Below are positions 1 to 8,746 of a stretch of DNA of 64,000 bases, piece by piece. Source of the DNA: Acidimicrobiaceae bacterium. GTDB taxonomy: Bacteria; Actinomycetota; Acidimicrobiia; Acidimicrobiales; RAAP-2. Both the position numbers and the translations under genes were made by a program. Within the stretch, counting starts at the first letter, position 1; each line of letters begins with the position of its first letter. The notes beneath the pieces were generated by a model, which made no database searches, was not told the origin of the DNA, and was given only the letters and a program-made list of their open reading frames with translations. The stretch spans positions 2,690 to 66,689 of the forward strand of contig PKWY01000047.1 of assembly GCA_003132205.1 (NCBI GenBank). The letters run 5' to 3'.

Positions 1-287
1 GCAAAGAGATCACACAGGACAAGCACCATCGTTGCTGTCGCTATGCCGCCGATCAGGTTCCCGGCGGCGAGGCCCAGGTGGCCCGACTCTGCCGCGGTGA
101 TCGTAATCGCCAATTCCGGCAGGCTGCCGGCGATGGCGAGCAGCACCATCCCGCCGATTGCGTCACCGATTCCCAGGCGTCGATCAAGTTCATCCGTCGA
201 TTTCGAAAGTTCGATACCGGCGACCCAAGTCGCCCCAGATGCAACGACGAACACGAGGATCACCAGAAGTATTGGAACGGACGCCAC
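1..287 (-). CDS. Na+/Ca2+ exchanger-family membrane protein, N-terminal part
   Basis: This is the 5' end of a cation/Ca2+ exchanger (CaCA-type) gene; the rest lies beyond the left edge. From a GTG start at 287 the product opens with a hydrophobic helix (VPILLVILVFVVASGATWVA), then a charged loop. The segment GDAIGGMVLLAIAGSLPE with the following GNLIGGIATATMV corresponds to the first alpha-repeat of this family, where the acidic residue after SLP helps bind the ion. An in-frame TGA at 339-341 limits the start. No clear ribosome-binding site precedes the GTG, so the start is approximate. The family exchanges Na+ or H+ for Ca2+ across the cytoplasmic membrane. The ion specificity cannot be judged from the fragment. 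Confidence 0.72.
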   Translation of the reverse strand, partial: MASVPILLVILVFVVASGATWVAGIELSKSTDELDRRLGIGDAIGGMVLLAIAGSLPELAITITAAESGHLGLAAGNLIGGIATATMVLVLCDLF

Positions 288-804
288 ATTCGAATTATTG
301 CCGTTGTGAGGGGCGCGACCGTTGATCGGACACAGATCTCAATGCTGACACGCTTCGGTCATGCCGAGCCGCCCTCACCCTCTCTGGCTTTGCGGTGTGG
401 TACTACAGCGCGAGTTAAGCCACTGAAGGATCAAGACTCCAGTGCTTGGTGGCAGATTGGGGGTGTCGGGCCCCGACACGAACCCACACGTGATGATTCC
501 GATTGAGAAAATCCCACGTTTAATCCCACACACCAAACCGACATCACTTGACAACTACCGGCTTTCCGGCCGTAGTTTGGTGCAGTTTCCGATCCACTCC
601 GGCACCGCCGGACCCGTCCGACCAGATGCATCCACCCCACACTCCCTCGGTCTTGGGTTCAATCCACACAGCCCTGCTCACATCCTTTAGAAGTTCGGCA
701 GGTACTTGTCGAGTGGCGAGGATCGAATCTGGACCAGCTTGATGTCGAAACCTCTCGAGCCGTTTGGTGCGGCGAGAGGGACCGGGCAACGTCGAAGGCC
801 TCTT
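288..804. other. Intergenic region without a recognisable gene
   Basis: No reading frame here resembles a known family. It holds a compact palindrome at 463-479 (arms GTGTCGGG and CCCGACAC around one base, no T-run) and a 9-bp inverted repeat, CTTTAGAAG at 685-693 with CTTCTAAAG at 802-810, the second arm overlapping the stop codon of the adjacent glucosidase gene. A transcript-end role for either is possible but unproven. Confidence 0.5.
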
Positions 805-2307
805 CTAAAGTTCGATGACTTGAGCTTCGCCAGGCGCAAGCCGACCGGCGCGAGCCCCACCTGCGCTCGAGAGCAGTAGCCGGCCCTTGACGGCAACCTC
901 TGCGTGCACGTCCGAGAAGTTGACGACGACCATCACCCGACGACCCTCGTGATTGCGGATGAATCGCAGCACACCGTCAGATGCCATGAGGTCCTCGGTG
1001 TCGCCGCGGCGCAGCGCGTCGTCACGGCGACGAAGATCGAGCAACGTCTTGGTGAAGTGGAGCATGGAATCACGTTCACCTCGCTGGGCTTGGACCGAGA
1101 ACCGCGACGCGTCCTCCACGAACGGCAGCCAAGGCGTCGCCGGCCAGCCGTGGGGTTCGTCGAGGTCCCAGGGCAGCGGAGAACGACAGCCATCGCGACC
1201 TCCCGGATCGACGACGCAATCGGGTGGAATAGTCGCGTCGCGAAGGCCCAATTCCTCTCCGGCGTAGAGGAACGGCGTCCCTCGAAGCGTCAGGAGCAAC
1301 GTCATGGCGGCTCGCACTCGACGGTCGTCATCCTCCAATCGCGTGGCCACGCGCACGTTGTCGTGATTGCTCATCACCCAGGTCGGCCACGCGTCAGCCG
1401 GGTTCATCGCCGCCTCGGTCGCCGCGATCAGGTCCCGCCACGCGTCGGCGCTCCAGGCCGTGTACAGCGAGGCGAAATTGAACGATAGGTGGAGTTCGTC
1501 GCCGCGACCGTAGTACGTCGCGACTCGATTCGGGTCCATCAGGTACACCTCGCCCACCGAGACGCGCTCGTTGTCGTACTCGTCCAAAACGGCGCGGATC
1601 CCTCGCAGGTACTCGTGGGTGACGGGCACGTCATTGAGCGGCACGTGGCTCAGAACCTTCAGGTCGTCAGGATCGTCAACTTCGAGGTCCTTGCCGAGCA
1701 GGTGCACCACGTCCATGCGGAAGCCGTCCACGCCGCGATCGAGCCAGAATCGCAACGTGTCGTGCATCGCGAGGCGAAGGTCGACGTTCGCCCAGTTGAG
1801 ATCGGGCTGGCTGTCGAGAAAGCAGTGCAGGTAGTACTGACCGCTCGCTCCGTCCCAGGTCCACGTCGACCCCTCGCCCCAGGCGCGCACCCAGTTGTTG
1901 GGCATCGACCCGTCCTCGCGGGCGTCTCGCCACACGTACCAGTCGCGCCTGGAGTTGGTCCTGGACGAACGCGACTCTAAGAACCAGGGATGCTCGCTCG
2001 ATGAGTGGTTGGGCACCCAGTCGAGCAAGATGCGTAGGCCCTTCGCGTGCGCGTCGCGAATCAGACTGTCGAACTGCTCGAGCGAACCGAAGAGACGATC
2101 GACGTCGACGTAGTTGGCCACGTCGTAGCCGAAGTCCTTCATCGGCGAGGGGTAGATCGGCGAGAGCCAGAGGGTGTCGATCCCGAGCCAGACGAGATAG
2201 TCCAGCTCGCGGCGGATGCCCTCGAGGTCGCCGACACCGTCGCCGTCGGAGTCGCGAAACGACCGGGGGTATATCTGATAGACGACGGCGTCGCGCCACC
2301 AAGTCAT
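805..2307 (-). CDS. GH13 alpha-glucosidase (oligo-1,6-glucosidase-like)
   Basis: A 500-residue cytoplasmic glycoside hydrolase family 13 enzyme, the usual length for bacterial alpha-glucosidases and trehalose-synthase relatives. It has the N-terminal YQIYPRSF motif, a calcium-loop-like DGDGVGD (21-27), conserved region I DWVPNH (96-101), the nucleophile Asp199 in GFRMDV, the acid/base Glu253 in VGEVYL, and NHD (314-316). In this subfamily a Val right after the nucleophile, as here (Val200), is associated with alpha-1,6 rather than alpha-1,4 linkages, so isomalto-oligosaccharides are the inferred substrate. The ATG start lies 9 bp after the stop of the C69 hydrolase gene, so both are probably co-transcribed. 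No signal peptide is visible. Confidence 0.88.
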   Translation of the reverse strand: MTWWRDAVVYQIYPRSFRDSDGDGVGDLEGIRRELDYLVWLGIDTLWLSPIYPSPMKDFGYDVANYVDVDRLFGSLEQFDSLIRDAHAKGLRILLDWVPNHSSSEHPWFLESRSSRTNSRRDWYVWRDAREDGSMPNNWVRAWGEGSTWTWDGASGQYYLHCFLDSQPDLNWANVDLRLAMHDTLRFWLDRGVDGFRMDVVHLLGKDLEVDDPDDLKVLSHVPLNDVPVTHEYLRGIRAVLDEYDNERVSVGEVYLMDPNRVATYYGRGDELHLSFNFASLYTAWSADAWRDLIAATEAAMNPADAWPTWVMSNHDNVRVATRLEDDDRRVRAAMTLLLTLRGTPFLYAGEELGLRDATIPPDCVVDPGGRDGCRSPLPWDLDEPHGWPATPWLPFVEDASRFSVQAQRGERDSMLHFTKTLLDLRRRDDALRRGDTEDLMASDGVLRFIRNHEGRRVMVVVNFSDVHAEVAVKGRLLLSSAGGARAGRLAPGEAQVIEL

Positions 2308-2316
2308 GGCTGCAGG

Positions 2317-3531
2317 TTACCTTCGCACCGTGGTGGGCCGGTCACCAGCCGGGTGGGGCATATTGGCGCGTTGGTCCAGTGCGCGCCACTTTCGGCGCAC
2401 CCAGGCGGGGCGACGGTCGGCAAACTGCGCGTGTGCTGACATCCACGACTCCTCGAGATGCTCGGCTTGGCGGAAGGCCTCGAGGCTGCTAGGTGGATCG
2501 GCAATCCACGACGACTCCAGTTCGTCACGTTTCGAGGCGAATGAGGCGCACTGGCCCGCCAGGTCGCGCACCATGGTCCGATGGGTTCTTTCGTGGCGCC
2601 ACCACAGCGTCGCCTCGTCGAAGACGTTCGTGGGCGGTGGGCCGAGGTCCACTGCGCCGTCCACACTCACCGGCTTGAAGATGGAGGTGCAGGGTGCCGA
2701 CGTTCCCGTCACCCAATGTCGAACACCGTCACGCAGGTCCGAGACCATCGAGGCGGTCGTCTGGCTCGACGCCAACGCGCCGCCAGCGTGCACGCACGGC
2801 GCTCGGAGGGTCCCGTTCAGCCGCGACCACGAGGGCCCACCCTTCGGCCCGTGATCCCGCAACGCCCGCATCAAGTCCGCGGGTCCCTGGGAACCATTCG
2901 CACCCGACTGCGTGCGAAGTTGGCGGGCCCGTGCGCCGGCCACGGCGGTTCTCAGTCGATCGGAGTGGGCCGCGGCGAAGGCCGGAATGGAAAGGGCGTT
3001 GGAGATCGTGCGCACGCCGTGTCGCACGTAGTCCGTCGCCCATTCGCGCCCGGCCGTCTCGAGCACCATCGCTCCGCGGGGATCGGCGAGCAGGAAGCTG
3101 TTGTCGTACGTGAATCCCGGCTTCTCGTGGCTGCACGGTCCGCCCTGCCCGTAACGCTCCAGAAGGCCGACGATCACCTGCGCAGCACTATCGATGTCCC
3201 TGGCACGTTCGAGGGCGAGTCGAACCAGGTCCATGCCCAGCAGGGCCGGGCCGCCCTTGCGCGCCGTGGTGAACACCGCCTCGTTGCCGATGACGAGCCC
3301 ATGCTCGTTCGCTCCCATTTCCGCACCCCACATCCACCACGGCCGCGAGAGCAGCACCGCGTTCGTCAGTCCCACCGGGTCGATCTCGATCCAGGTGCAC
3401 TTCAGGGGACTCGTGACGTCGTGACGAGCGGCCGCCACCCACTCGAGGAACTGCGATTCATTCGCGTCGCGGTCGGAGTTCTTCGCGAAGACGACTCCGT
3501 CATCGCTCACGTCGACGATCGAGTCGCACAC
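2317..3531 (-). CDS. Peptidase C69 / secernin-like Ntn hydrolase
   Basis: The product (404 aa) begins Met-Cys-Asp-Ser-Ile-Val and continues VFAKNSDRDANES, the signature of secernin/dipeptidase C69 proteins, in which Cys2 becomes the N-terminal nucleophile after Met removal. Later blocks such as GLVIGNEAV and the YDNSFLLADP region fit the same N-terminal-nucleophile fold. The start is GTG at 3531, with AAGGAC about 10 nt upstream as a plausible ribosome-binding site; choosing this start places Cys at position 2, which supports it. It precedes the GH13 glucosidase by 9 bp on the same strand. The family includes dipeptidases and amide hydrolases, and the substrate here is unknown. Confidence 0.82.
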   Translation of the reverse strand: MCDSIVDVSDDGVVFAKNSDRDANESQFLEWVAAARHDVTSPLKCTWIEIDPVGLTNAVLLSRPWWMWGAEMGANEHGLVIGNEAVFTTARKGGPALLGMDLVRLALERARDIDSAAQVIVGLLERYGQGGPCSHEKPGFTYDNSFLLADPRGAMVLETAGREWATDYVRHGVRTISNALSIPAFAAAHSDRLRTAVAGARARQLRTQSGANGSQGPADLMRALRDHGPKGGPSWSRLNGTLRAPCVHAGGALASSQTTASMVSDLRDGVRHWVTGTSAPCTSIFKPVSVDGAVDLGPPPTNVFDEATLWWRHERTHRTMVRDLAGQCASFASKRDELESSWIADPPSSLEAFRQAEHLEESWMSAHAQFADRRPAWVRRKWRALDQRANMPHPAGDRPTTVRR

Positions 3532-4166
3532 GCTGTATCAGTCCTTGGATTCGAAGCTTTGTCCAACCTCGAGCGCCGGGGCCTCCGCGAACATCCGCGC
3601 GCGAACCGTTCCCAGGCTCGACGACTTCAGAAGCGGTCGAATTCGGTCCCTCAGTCGAGAGTCAGTTGCTGATTCGTGACCCATCCCACCTCTCCTCTAA
3701 TGCTCACCACAGTAACCCCGAGAGTCTCGATGACTACGAACTCGCGGTGAGGCATCGGGGGACCACTGCGCAAGGTCGTGGGTCACGGCATCGTCGATGG
3801 ACTGAACTGGTCGTGCATCGAACATGGGAGCAAGCGTCTAAAGAGGTCGCGCCGTGGTATCCGGGCATGAGTGAAATCTGGTGCGTGCGCTCGGATTTCC
3901 CCACCGCAGCAGCGTGCGCTCTACGACGACGATGAGCAAGGGACGAGATTCATCACGAATCCTGGGGATATCGACACCACCGGACCATACGGCCGATTGC
4001 AGCCCTCACATATTCCCTCGGTCGCGGGAACGATCACCAGCGGCCCTTCAAAGTTCATCTTCGGGAAAGCTTGCAGCGAGTCCTTTACACTTCAAGAAAT
4101 GGCCTCGCCATTGCTTGGCGAAGGTTCCCGATCCGCACCCACGACGACCACCAAGAAGGACAATTC
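3532..4166. other. Divergent intergenic region
   Basis: 635 bp between the divergently transcribed C69 hydrolase and glutamate decarboxylase genes. No reading frame resembles a known protein. A TACACT hexamer at 4086-4091 could be a -10 element for the decarboxylase with a leader of about 70 nt, but no convincing -35 element accompanies it. Confidence 0.45.
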
Positions 4167-5546
4167 ATGACGGCCAACCACGATCGCCTGCAACTCAACC
4201 CCCTCTTCGCTCGACCGGGAGAGGCCACTGAACACTCGAAGTTCGTGCTGGAGGACGCTTCGATGCTTCCCGAGACGGCCTACCAGGTCGTGCACGACGA
4301 GGCCATGCTCGACGGCAACGCGAGACTCAATCTCGCGACGTTCGTCGGGACCTGGATGGACGAGCAGGCCTCCAAGCTCTACGCCGAGGCGTTCGACAAG
4401 AACGTGATCGACAAGGACGAGTACCGCGCGACCGCCGCCATCGAGGACCGGTGCTGGAAGATCCTGGCGGAGCTGTGGAACGCCCCCCACCCCACCGAGA
4501 CGATCGGCACCTCGACCATCGGGTCCTCCGAGGCGTGCATGCTCGGTGGCCTCGCGATGAAGCGTCGATGGCAACAGGCCCGGCGTTCGGCTGGGAAGTC
4601 GACCGAGACGCCGAACCTCGTCATGAGCTCTGGCGTTCAAGTGTGCTGGGAGAAGTTCGCCAACTACTTCGACGTCGAGCCTCGCTACGTGTCCATCACC
4701 GAGGAGCACAAGACGCTTTGCGGCCACAACCTAGCGTCGTACGTGGACGAGAACACGATCGGCGTCGCGGCGGTGATGGGAGTGACGTACACCGGCATGT
4801 ACGAACCGGTTCAGGAGATCTCGGACGCCCTCGACCAGATCGAGCGCGACACCGGCTTTGACGTCCCGATCCACATTGATGCCGCGTCCGGGGGCTTCAT
4901 CGCGCCGTTCCTCCAGCCCGAGATCGTGTGGGACTTCCGTCTAGAGCGCGTCCACTCCATCAGCGTCAGCGGTCATAAGTACGGCCTGGTCTATCCGGGG
5001 ATCGGATGGGTGGTGTGGCGCCAGGCCGAATACCTGCCCGAGGACCTCATCTTCAAGGTGAGCTACCTCGGGGGAGAGATGCCGACCTTCGCGCTGAACT
5101 TCTCGCGGCCCGGTGCCCAGGTGCTGCTGCAGTACTACAACTTCCTGCGGCTCGGGCGAGCGGGCTTCACCGCGGTGCAGAAGGCCTCGCGCGATGTCGC
5201 TCGACACCTTGCCAAGGAGATCGCGAAGATGGCCCCATTCGTGCTCTGGAACGACGGCGGGGACATCCCGGTGTTCGCGTGGACCATGAAGGACGGCTAC
5301 ACCAAGAAGTGGGACTTGTACGACCTGAGCAACCAGCTTCGCCAGCGGGGCTGGCTCGTGCCGGCCTACCCGCTGCCCAAGGACCTGACGAGCATGACCG
5401 TGCAGCGAATCGTGGTTCGCAATGGCCTCTCAATGGACCTTGCCGACCGCTTCCTCGAGCAGATGGCCAGTGCCGTCAAGTACCTGGATCAGCTCGACGG
5501 CCCATTGCCCCACGAAGGCCGCACGGTCCAATCGTTCCACCATTAA
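4167..5546 (+). CDS. gadB: Glutamate decarboxylase
   Basis: A PLP-dependent glutamate decarboxylase converting glutamate plus a proton to GABA and CO2 in the cytoplasm. The 459-residue product matches the usual length (about 466 in E. coli). The family blocks TIGSSEACMLGGLAMKRRW, HIDAASGGFIAPF (PLP-contacting Asp238) and SVSGHKYGLVYPG with the Schiff-base Lys271 are all present. The ATG at 4167 is preceded by AAGGAC at a good distance, which favours it over upstream in-frame codons. It stands alone, with no glutamate/GABA antiporter next to it; two APC permeases lie at 16876-18315 and 22852-24312. In other bacteria the enzyme supports acid resistance or the GABA shunt; which applies here is not shown by the sequence. 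Confidence 0.93.
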   Translation: MTANHDRLQLNPLFARPGEATEHSKFVLEDASMLPETAYQVVHDEAMLDGNARLNLATFVGTWMDEQASKLYAEAFDKNVIDKDEYRATAAIEDRCWKILAELWNAPHPTETIGTSTIGSSEACMLGGLAMKRRWQQARRSAGKSTETPNLVMSSGVQVCWEKFANYFDVEPRYVSITEEHKTLCGHNLASYVDENTIGVAAVMGVTYTGMYEPVQEISDALDQIERDTGFDVPIHIDAASGGFIAPFLQPEIVWDFRLERVHSISVSGHKYGLVYPGIGWVVWRQAEYLPEDLIFKVSYLGGEMPTFALNFSRPGAQVLLQYYNFLRLGRAGFTAVQKASRDVARHLAKEIAKMAPFVLWNDGGDIPVFAWTMKDGYTKKWDLYDLSNQLRQRGWLVPAYPLPKDLTSMTVQRIVVRNGLSMDLADRFLEQMASAVKYLDQLDGPLPHEGRTVQSFHH

Positions 5547-5721
5547 AGAAGAGTTCACCGCGGGAACGTGTAGCAGCGAGACCGGTGAGCAGCGTCACGT
5601 TTCAGGGAGCGCGGAGCCCACGCCTTGGGACCGAGCCGCGGGTCACGGACATCTTGGGTAGCCGGGACCAACGCGTGGACCCGCGCTCGCAGTTTCGTTC
5701 CCCGCAGCACCGTCAGCCCTC

Positions 5722-7314
5722 TCACAGGTGAACGGGGATGGACTGGGCGAAGGCGAGCCGGTTCTCGGGATCGTAAGCCCTCTTGACCTTGATGAGCCTC
5801 TCCAGGTTCGTCCCGTAGTAGGCAGTCTTCCAGTCCAGCAAAGTAGGGTCGATGTAGTTCTGGTAGGCACCGCTTTGGGGAGTGAAGACCTCGGCGCCGA
5901 GCCACGTGAGCCACCGCTGTCCCGCGGCGATTTCCGCCCTCGACGTGTAGCCCGACCACGAGTACGTGGCCTGGATGCAGGCGAGCTTGTCGCGGTGGAC
6001 GAACGCGGTCTGGGCGCTGCTCAAGCGGTTGATCGCCCCGCCGTAGGCGTCAAAGGCGAGCCCTCCACCCACCGTCGGCGCGTAATCCTTCAGGGTCTGC
6101 ACGGCGTGGACCAGTTTTGCCGCGTGCGCGGAGCCACTCGGTGCGTCCAGGTAGCTCGATTTCGCGGAGTACGCCTCACGGCTCAGCACTCCGCGGCGGT
6201 TGACGGTCGCCAGATGACACGAAGCGATCGACAGTGCGGAGCAGCCCGCTTCGATCTTCATGGCCTCGATATAGCGATCCGAACCAACGAAGGTGGAGGA
6301 GGGCGCCGTTGCGACGCTGGAGCGAAGGCTGCTCAACAGGCTCTCGAGAGCCGCCGGCGGACCGCAGAAGACGCCGCCGATCTGAGCCAGGAACCCGTAG
6401 GTGCCTTGGGAGAGCAACTGGCAGTTCGACCACAACTCGTCGGGCGCCGTAGCGACCCAATGCTGCCAGGCTTGGAGCATGTCCGCAGCTGACCCCCATG
6501 GGTACTGCAGGGTGAAGAGGGTGACCTCGGGCATGGGGTGGATATCGAACTCGAATGAGGTCGCGATGCCGAAGTTCCCGCCGCCACCGCCCTGGCACGC
6601 CCAAAGAAGTTCGGGTTGCTTGTTCGCGTTGACGCGCAGGCGATCACCGGCCGCAGTGACCAACTCGGCCGCTCGAAGATTGTCGCACGTGAGACCGAAC
6701 TTCCGACCGAATGCCCCGACGCCCCCGCCCAACGTGAGACCGGCAATGCCGACGGTCGGACACGATCCACCGGGAAGCAGTCTGTCGCGACTCCCGATCT
6801 CGTTGTAGACGTCGATCAGTCGGGTGCCGGCGCCGACCTTCGCGACGTTGGCCTTGGTGTCGACGGTGACTGAGTTGAAGCGGCTGACGTCCACGACCAA
6901 CCCGTTGCAGCTCGAGTAGCCACCGTAACTGTGTCCTCCGGACCTCGCGGCAACTTCAATTTCGTGACGTGTGACGAAGTCAACGCACCGTGACACGTCA
7001 TCGGCGCCCACGCAGTAGGCAATGGCCGCCGGGCGGGGATCGGCGAACTTCGAGTTGTAGAGCAGGCGGTTGGTGGCGTAAGCCGCACTCGAGGGCAGCA
7101 CCAGGGTGCCGGCGAGTGAATCTCGAAGTCGCCTCCAGTCGGCCGCAGTGGGCGGGCCCAGGACCGCTGTCGTGGTCGTCGTGGTTGGAGGAGGCGCTTT
7201 CGCTTCGCAGCCCCCGAGCGACAGCGCCGCCGCCGCCGCGCCGGAGGCCACGGCGAACGCCTGGAGACTTCGTTTCAGGAACTCTCGACGCTCGAGAGGG
7301 GGAGTCGGGGCCAC
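5722..7314 (-). CDS. Tat-exported FAD-linked oxidase (berberine bridge enzyme type)
   Basis: A 530-aa flavoprotein of the BBE/FAD_binding_4 type. The N-terminus has a twin-arginine motif (ERREFLKR, 8-15), a hydrophobic stretch, and a lipobox ending LGGC with Cys36, followed by a Thr-rich linker: it should be exported folded by Tat and anchored as a lipoprotein. The PCMH FAD domain carries RSGGHSYGG with His128 and GGSCPTVG with Cys185, the pair that attaches FAD bicovalently in this family. The C-terminal block NYIDPTLLDW...AYDPENRL is the BBE domain. The start is GTG at 7314. Relatives oxidise alcohols, sugars or alkaloids with O2; no substrate can be named here. It is monocistronic. Confidence 0.88.
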   Translation of the reverse strand: MAPTPPLERREFLKRSLQAFAVASGAAAAALSLGGCEAKAPPPTTTTTTAVLGPPTAADWRRLRDSLAGTLVLPSSAAYATNRLLYNSKFADPRPAAIAYCVGADDVSRCVDFVTRHEIEVAARSGGHSYGGYSSCNGLVVDVSRFNSVTVDTKANVAKVGAGTRLIDVYNEIGSRDRLLPGGSCPTVGIAGLTLGGGVGAFGRKFGLTCDNLRAAELVTAAGDRLRVNANKQPELLWACQGGGGGNFGIATSFEFDIHPMPEVTLFTLQYPWGSAADMLQAWQHWVATAPDELWSNCQLLSQGTYGFLAQIGGVFCGPPAALESLLSSLRSSVATAPSSTFVGSDRYIEAMKIEAGCSALSIASCHLATVNRRGVLSREAYSAKSSYLDAPSGSAHAAKLVHAVQTLKDYAPTVGGGLAFDAYGGAINRLSSAQTAFVHRDKLACIQATYSWSGYTSRAEIAAGQRWLTWLGAEVFTPQSGAYQNYIDPTLLDWKTAYYGTNLERLIKVKRAYDPENRLAFAQSIPVHL

Positions 7315-7540
7315 GACGGAACACTATTGCGCGGCCACCGACGACGCATGGTAAGGCCCGAAGGTGAGTGCCTGGGGCCCGCAAGGGCTTCACCGCGTGG
7401 ATGGCTCAGCGGTGCCGTCGACTCTTGATGGCTCCAACTTACGAGAGCGCGGACGTTGCAGCGCGCCACCTCGTCCGGTCTGAATTCTTCCCGCACCACG
7501 AGAACTCTCCACCCGAGAGGTCTCGCAATCTTCGCCCGGG

Positions 7541-7861
7541 CTATGAACCAGGTGGGCGATACTTCACGTTTGAGCGCGGAGCCTTGTCGATCTCTTCGGG
7601 AGTCAAGAGCACGATGGTTGTGGCCGTCGCGCCACCGCCGGCGCATACCGCAAGCGCGAGGGCCGCGGCCGCGGCGTTGTCGGGCAGTTCCGCGATCACG
7701 TATGCGTCGACCTTGCCGAAGGCAAAGTGGAAACTATCCACTTTCCCGCCGACGCTCTTGGCCGCAGCTTGGGCGGCCGTCTTGCGGGCGGATCCACCCT
7801 TGGCGAGCACGCCCTTGACGCCGTCAAGCGTGTAGCTCACCTCCAGCATGTACTTGGACAT
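7541..7861 (-). CDS. GYD domain-containing protein
   Basis: A 106-residue protein starting MSKYMLEVSYTLDGVKG and continuing through GKVDSFHFAFGKVDAYVI, the pattern of the GYD-domain family (dimeric ferredoxin-like fold, function unknown). GGAGATTCG just before the ATG at 7861 provides a ribosome-binding site and supports this start, although the frame stays open upstream into the preceding small gene. The last gene of a minus-strand group after a RidA-like protein and a small membrane protein. The interval to its upstream neighbour is about 70 bp. Confidence 0.8.
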   Translation of the reverse strand: MSKYMLEVSYTLDGVKGVLAKGGSARKTAAQAAAKSVGGKVDSFHFAFGKVDAYVIAELPDNAAAAALALAVCAGGGATATTIVLLTPEEIDKAPRSNVKYRPPGS

Positions 7862-7932
7862 CGAATCTCCTTTGGTCTTCCTGGTCGGGATGGTAACACC
7901 GTGGCGCAACAGTCGCAAACGTTGGAAATCCC

Positions 7933-8119
7933 TTAACGCCTTGGGCCACTGCGGTCGCGAAGCACCAGGTATCGGACAAGTTCGAGGCCCGATCATCATG
8001 AAGCCCGCGACGTGGTACTCCTGGTTCCAGACCGTGTACAGCGCGATCACGTGCAAGCCCACGATCGGGTACAGCGTGTCTGGGCTGAGCAGCTTCTTGG
8101 TCGGCGTCGGGTCGCTCAT
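7933..8119 (-). pseudogene. Small membrane protein gene, apparently frameshifted
   Basis: From an ATG at 8119 (GGGAC upstream) the frame encodes MSDPTPTKKLLSPDTLYPI followed by a hydrophobic, membrane-helix-like stretch ending in AGFMMIG. Read as it stands, the frame then runs as low-complexity Arg/Pro-rich sequence straight into the GYD gene. If one base is dropped at the GGGCC run (forward 7986-7990), the helix continues as LELVRYLVLRDRSGPRR and ends at a TAA (7933-7935), giving a coherent 61-residue single-pass protein with a basic tail. The corrected reading looks more protein-like, so a one-base insertion or an assembly error is likely. No family is recognised. Confidence 0.4.
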
Positions 8120-8188
8120 CGTTCGTGTCCCAGTCGTCCCATGCTGCTCGGGCCCTCGAAGCGCCACGTCGCCTCGAAGGCACCGGGT

Positions 8189-8653
8189 TCAGACGACGCG
8201 AAGCCGAGCGATCAGTTCGATCTCCACCGCAATATCGAAGGGGAGTTCCGCCAGGCCGACGGCGCTTCGCGTGTGGCGGCCCGCTTCGCCGAATACCTCC
8301 ACCAGCAGGTCCGAGCAACCGTCGATGACCGCTGGAGTCTGGTTGAAGCCGGGCGCGACGTTCACCATGCCGAAGACCTTCACGAAGCGTTCGATCCGGT
8401 CGAGGTCGCCCAGCTCGGCCCGCAGGGTCGCGAGGATCGACAGCCCCGTTGCCCGAGCCGCGTGCTTCGCCTCCTCGAGCGAGAGGTCCGATCCGACCTT
8501 CCCCCGGATTATCTCGGTGCCGTTTATGGGCCCGTGGCCGCCGACGTGGACCATGTCGCCTATCACGACGCAGCCGACGTAGTTGCCCGCCGGAGGAGAT
8601 ACGGGAGGGAGTTCGATTCCGAGTTCCACGAGCCGCTCTGAGATCACCGCCAA
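8189..8653 (-). CDS. RidA family (YjgF/YER057c) protein
   Basis: A 154-residue RidA-like protein. The middle carries HVGGHGPING and the C-terminus has GRHTRSAVGLAELPFDIAVE, which keeps the Arg that binds the substrate carboxylate in deaminating members, and the typical LP...VEIE ending. RidA enzymes hydrolyse reactive enamine/imine intermediates released by PLP enzymes; this longer variety may differ. The start is uncertain: TTG at 8653 or GTG at 8647 (two codons later), neither with a strong ribosome-binding site. It heads the minus-strand group that includes the small membrane protein and the GYD protein and is divergent from the ABC exporter genes. Confidence 0.85.
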   Translation of the reverse strand: MAVISERLVELGIELPPVSPPAGNYVGCVVIGDMVHVGGHGPINGTEIIRGKVGSDLSLEEAKHAARATGLSILATLRAELGDLDRIERFVKVFGMVNVAPGFNQTPAVIDGCSDLLVEVFGEAGRHTRSAVGLAELPFDIAVEIELIARLRVV

Positions 8654-8734
8654 ACAGTATCCGCACCTGGTCGGCGGTGCTCAGCGCCGGCTCGAACCTG
8701 CGAAGGAGGCGTCGTCGCTGAACTTCGCCATAGG

Positions 8735-8740
8735 TAGGCT
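8735..8740 (+). promoter_or_regulatory. -10 box, leaderless promoter of ABC ATPase gene
   Basis: TAGGCT lies exactly 6 nt before the GTG start at 8747, so transcription would start at or within one base of the start codon. No recognisable -35 element. Confidence 0.5.
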
Positions 8741-8746
8741 TAGGCG

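Noticed and set aside
463..479. Short palindrome GTGTCGGG / CCCGACAC
   Set aside because: Not directly after a gene end on either strand and without a T-run, so it is not called a terminator.
685..810. CTTTAGAAG / CTTCTAAAG inverted repeat
   Set aside because: Arms are 9 bp and over 100 bp apart, with no mobile-element gene between them; chance or a minor structure is as likely.
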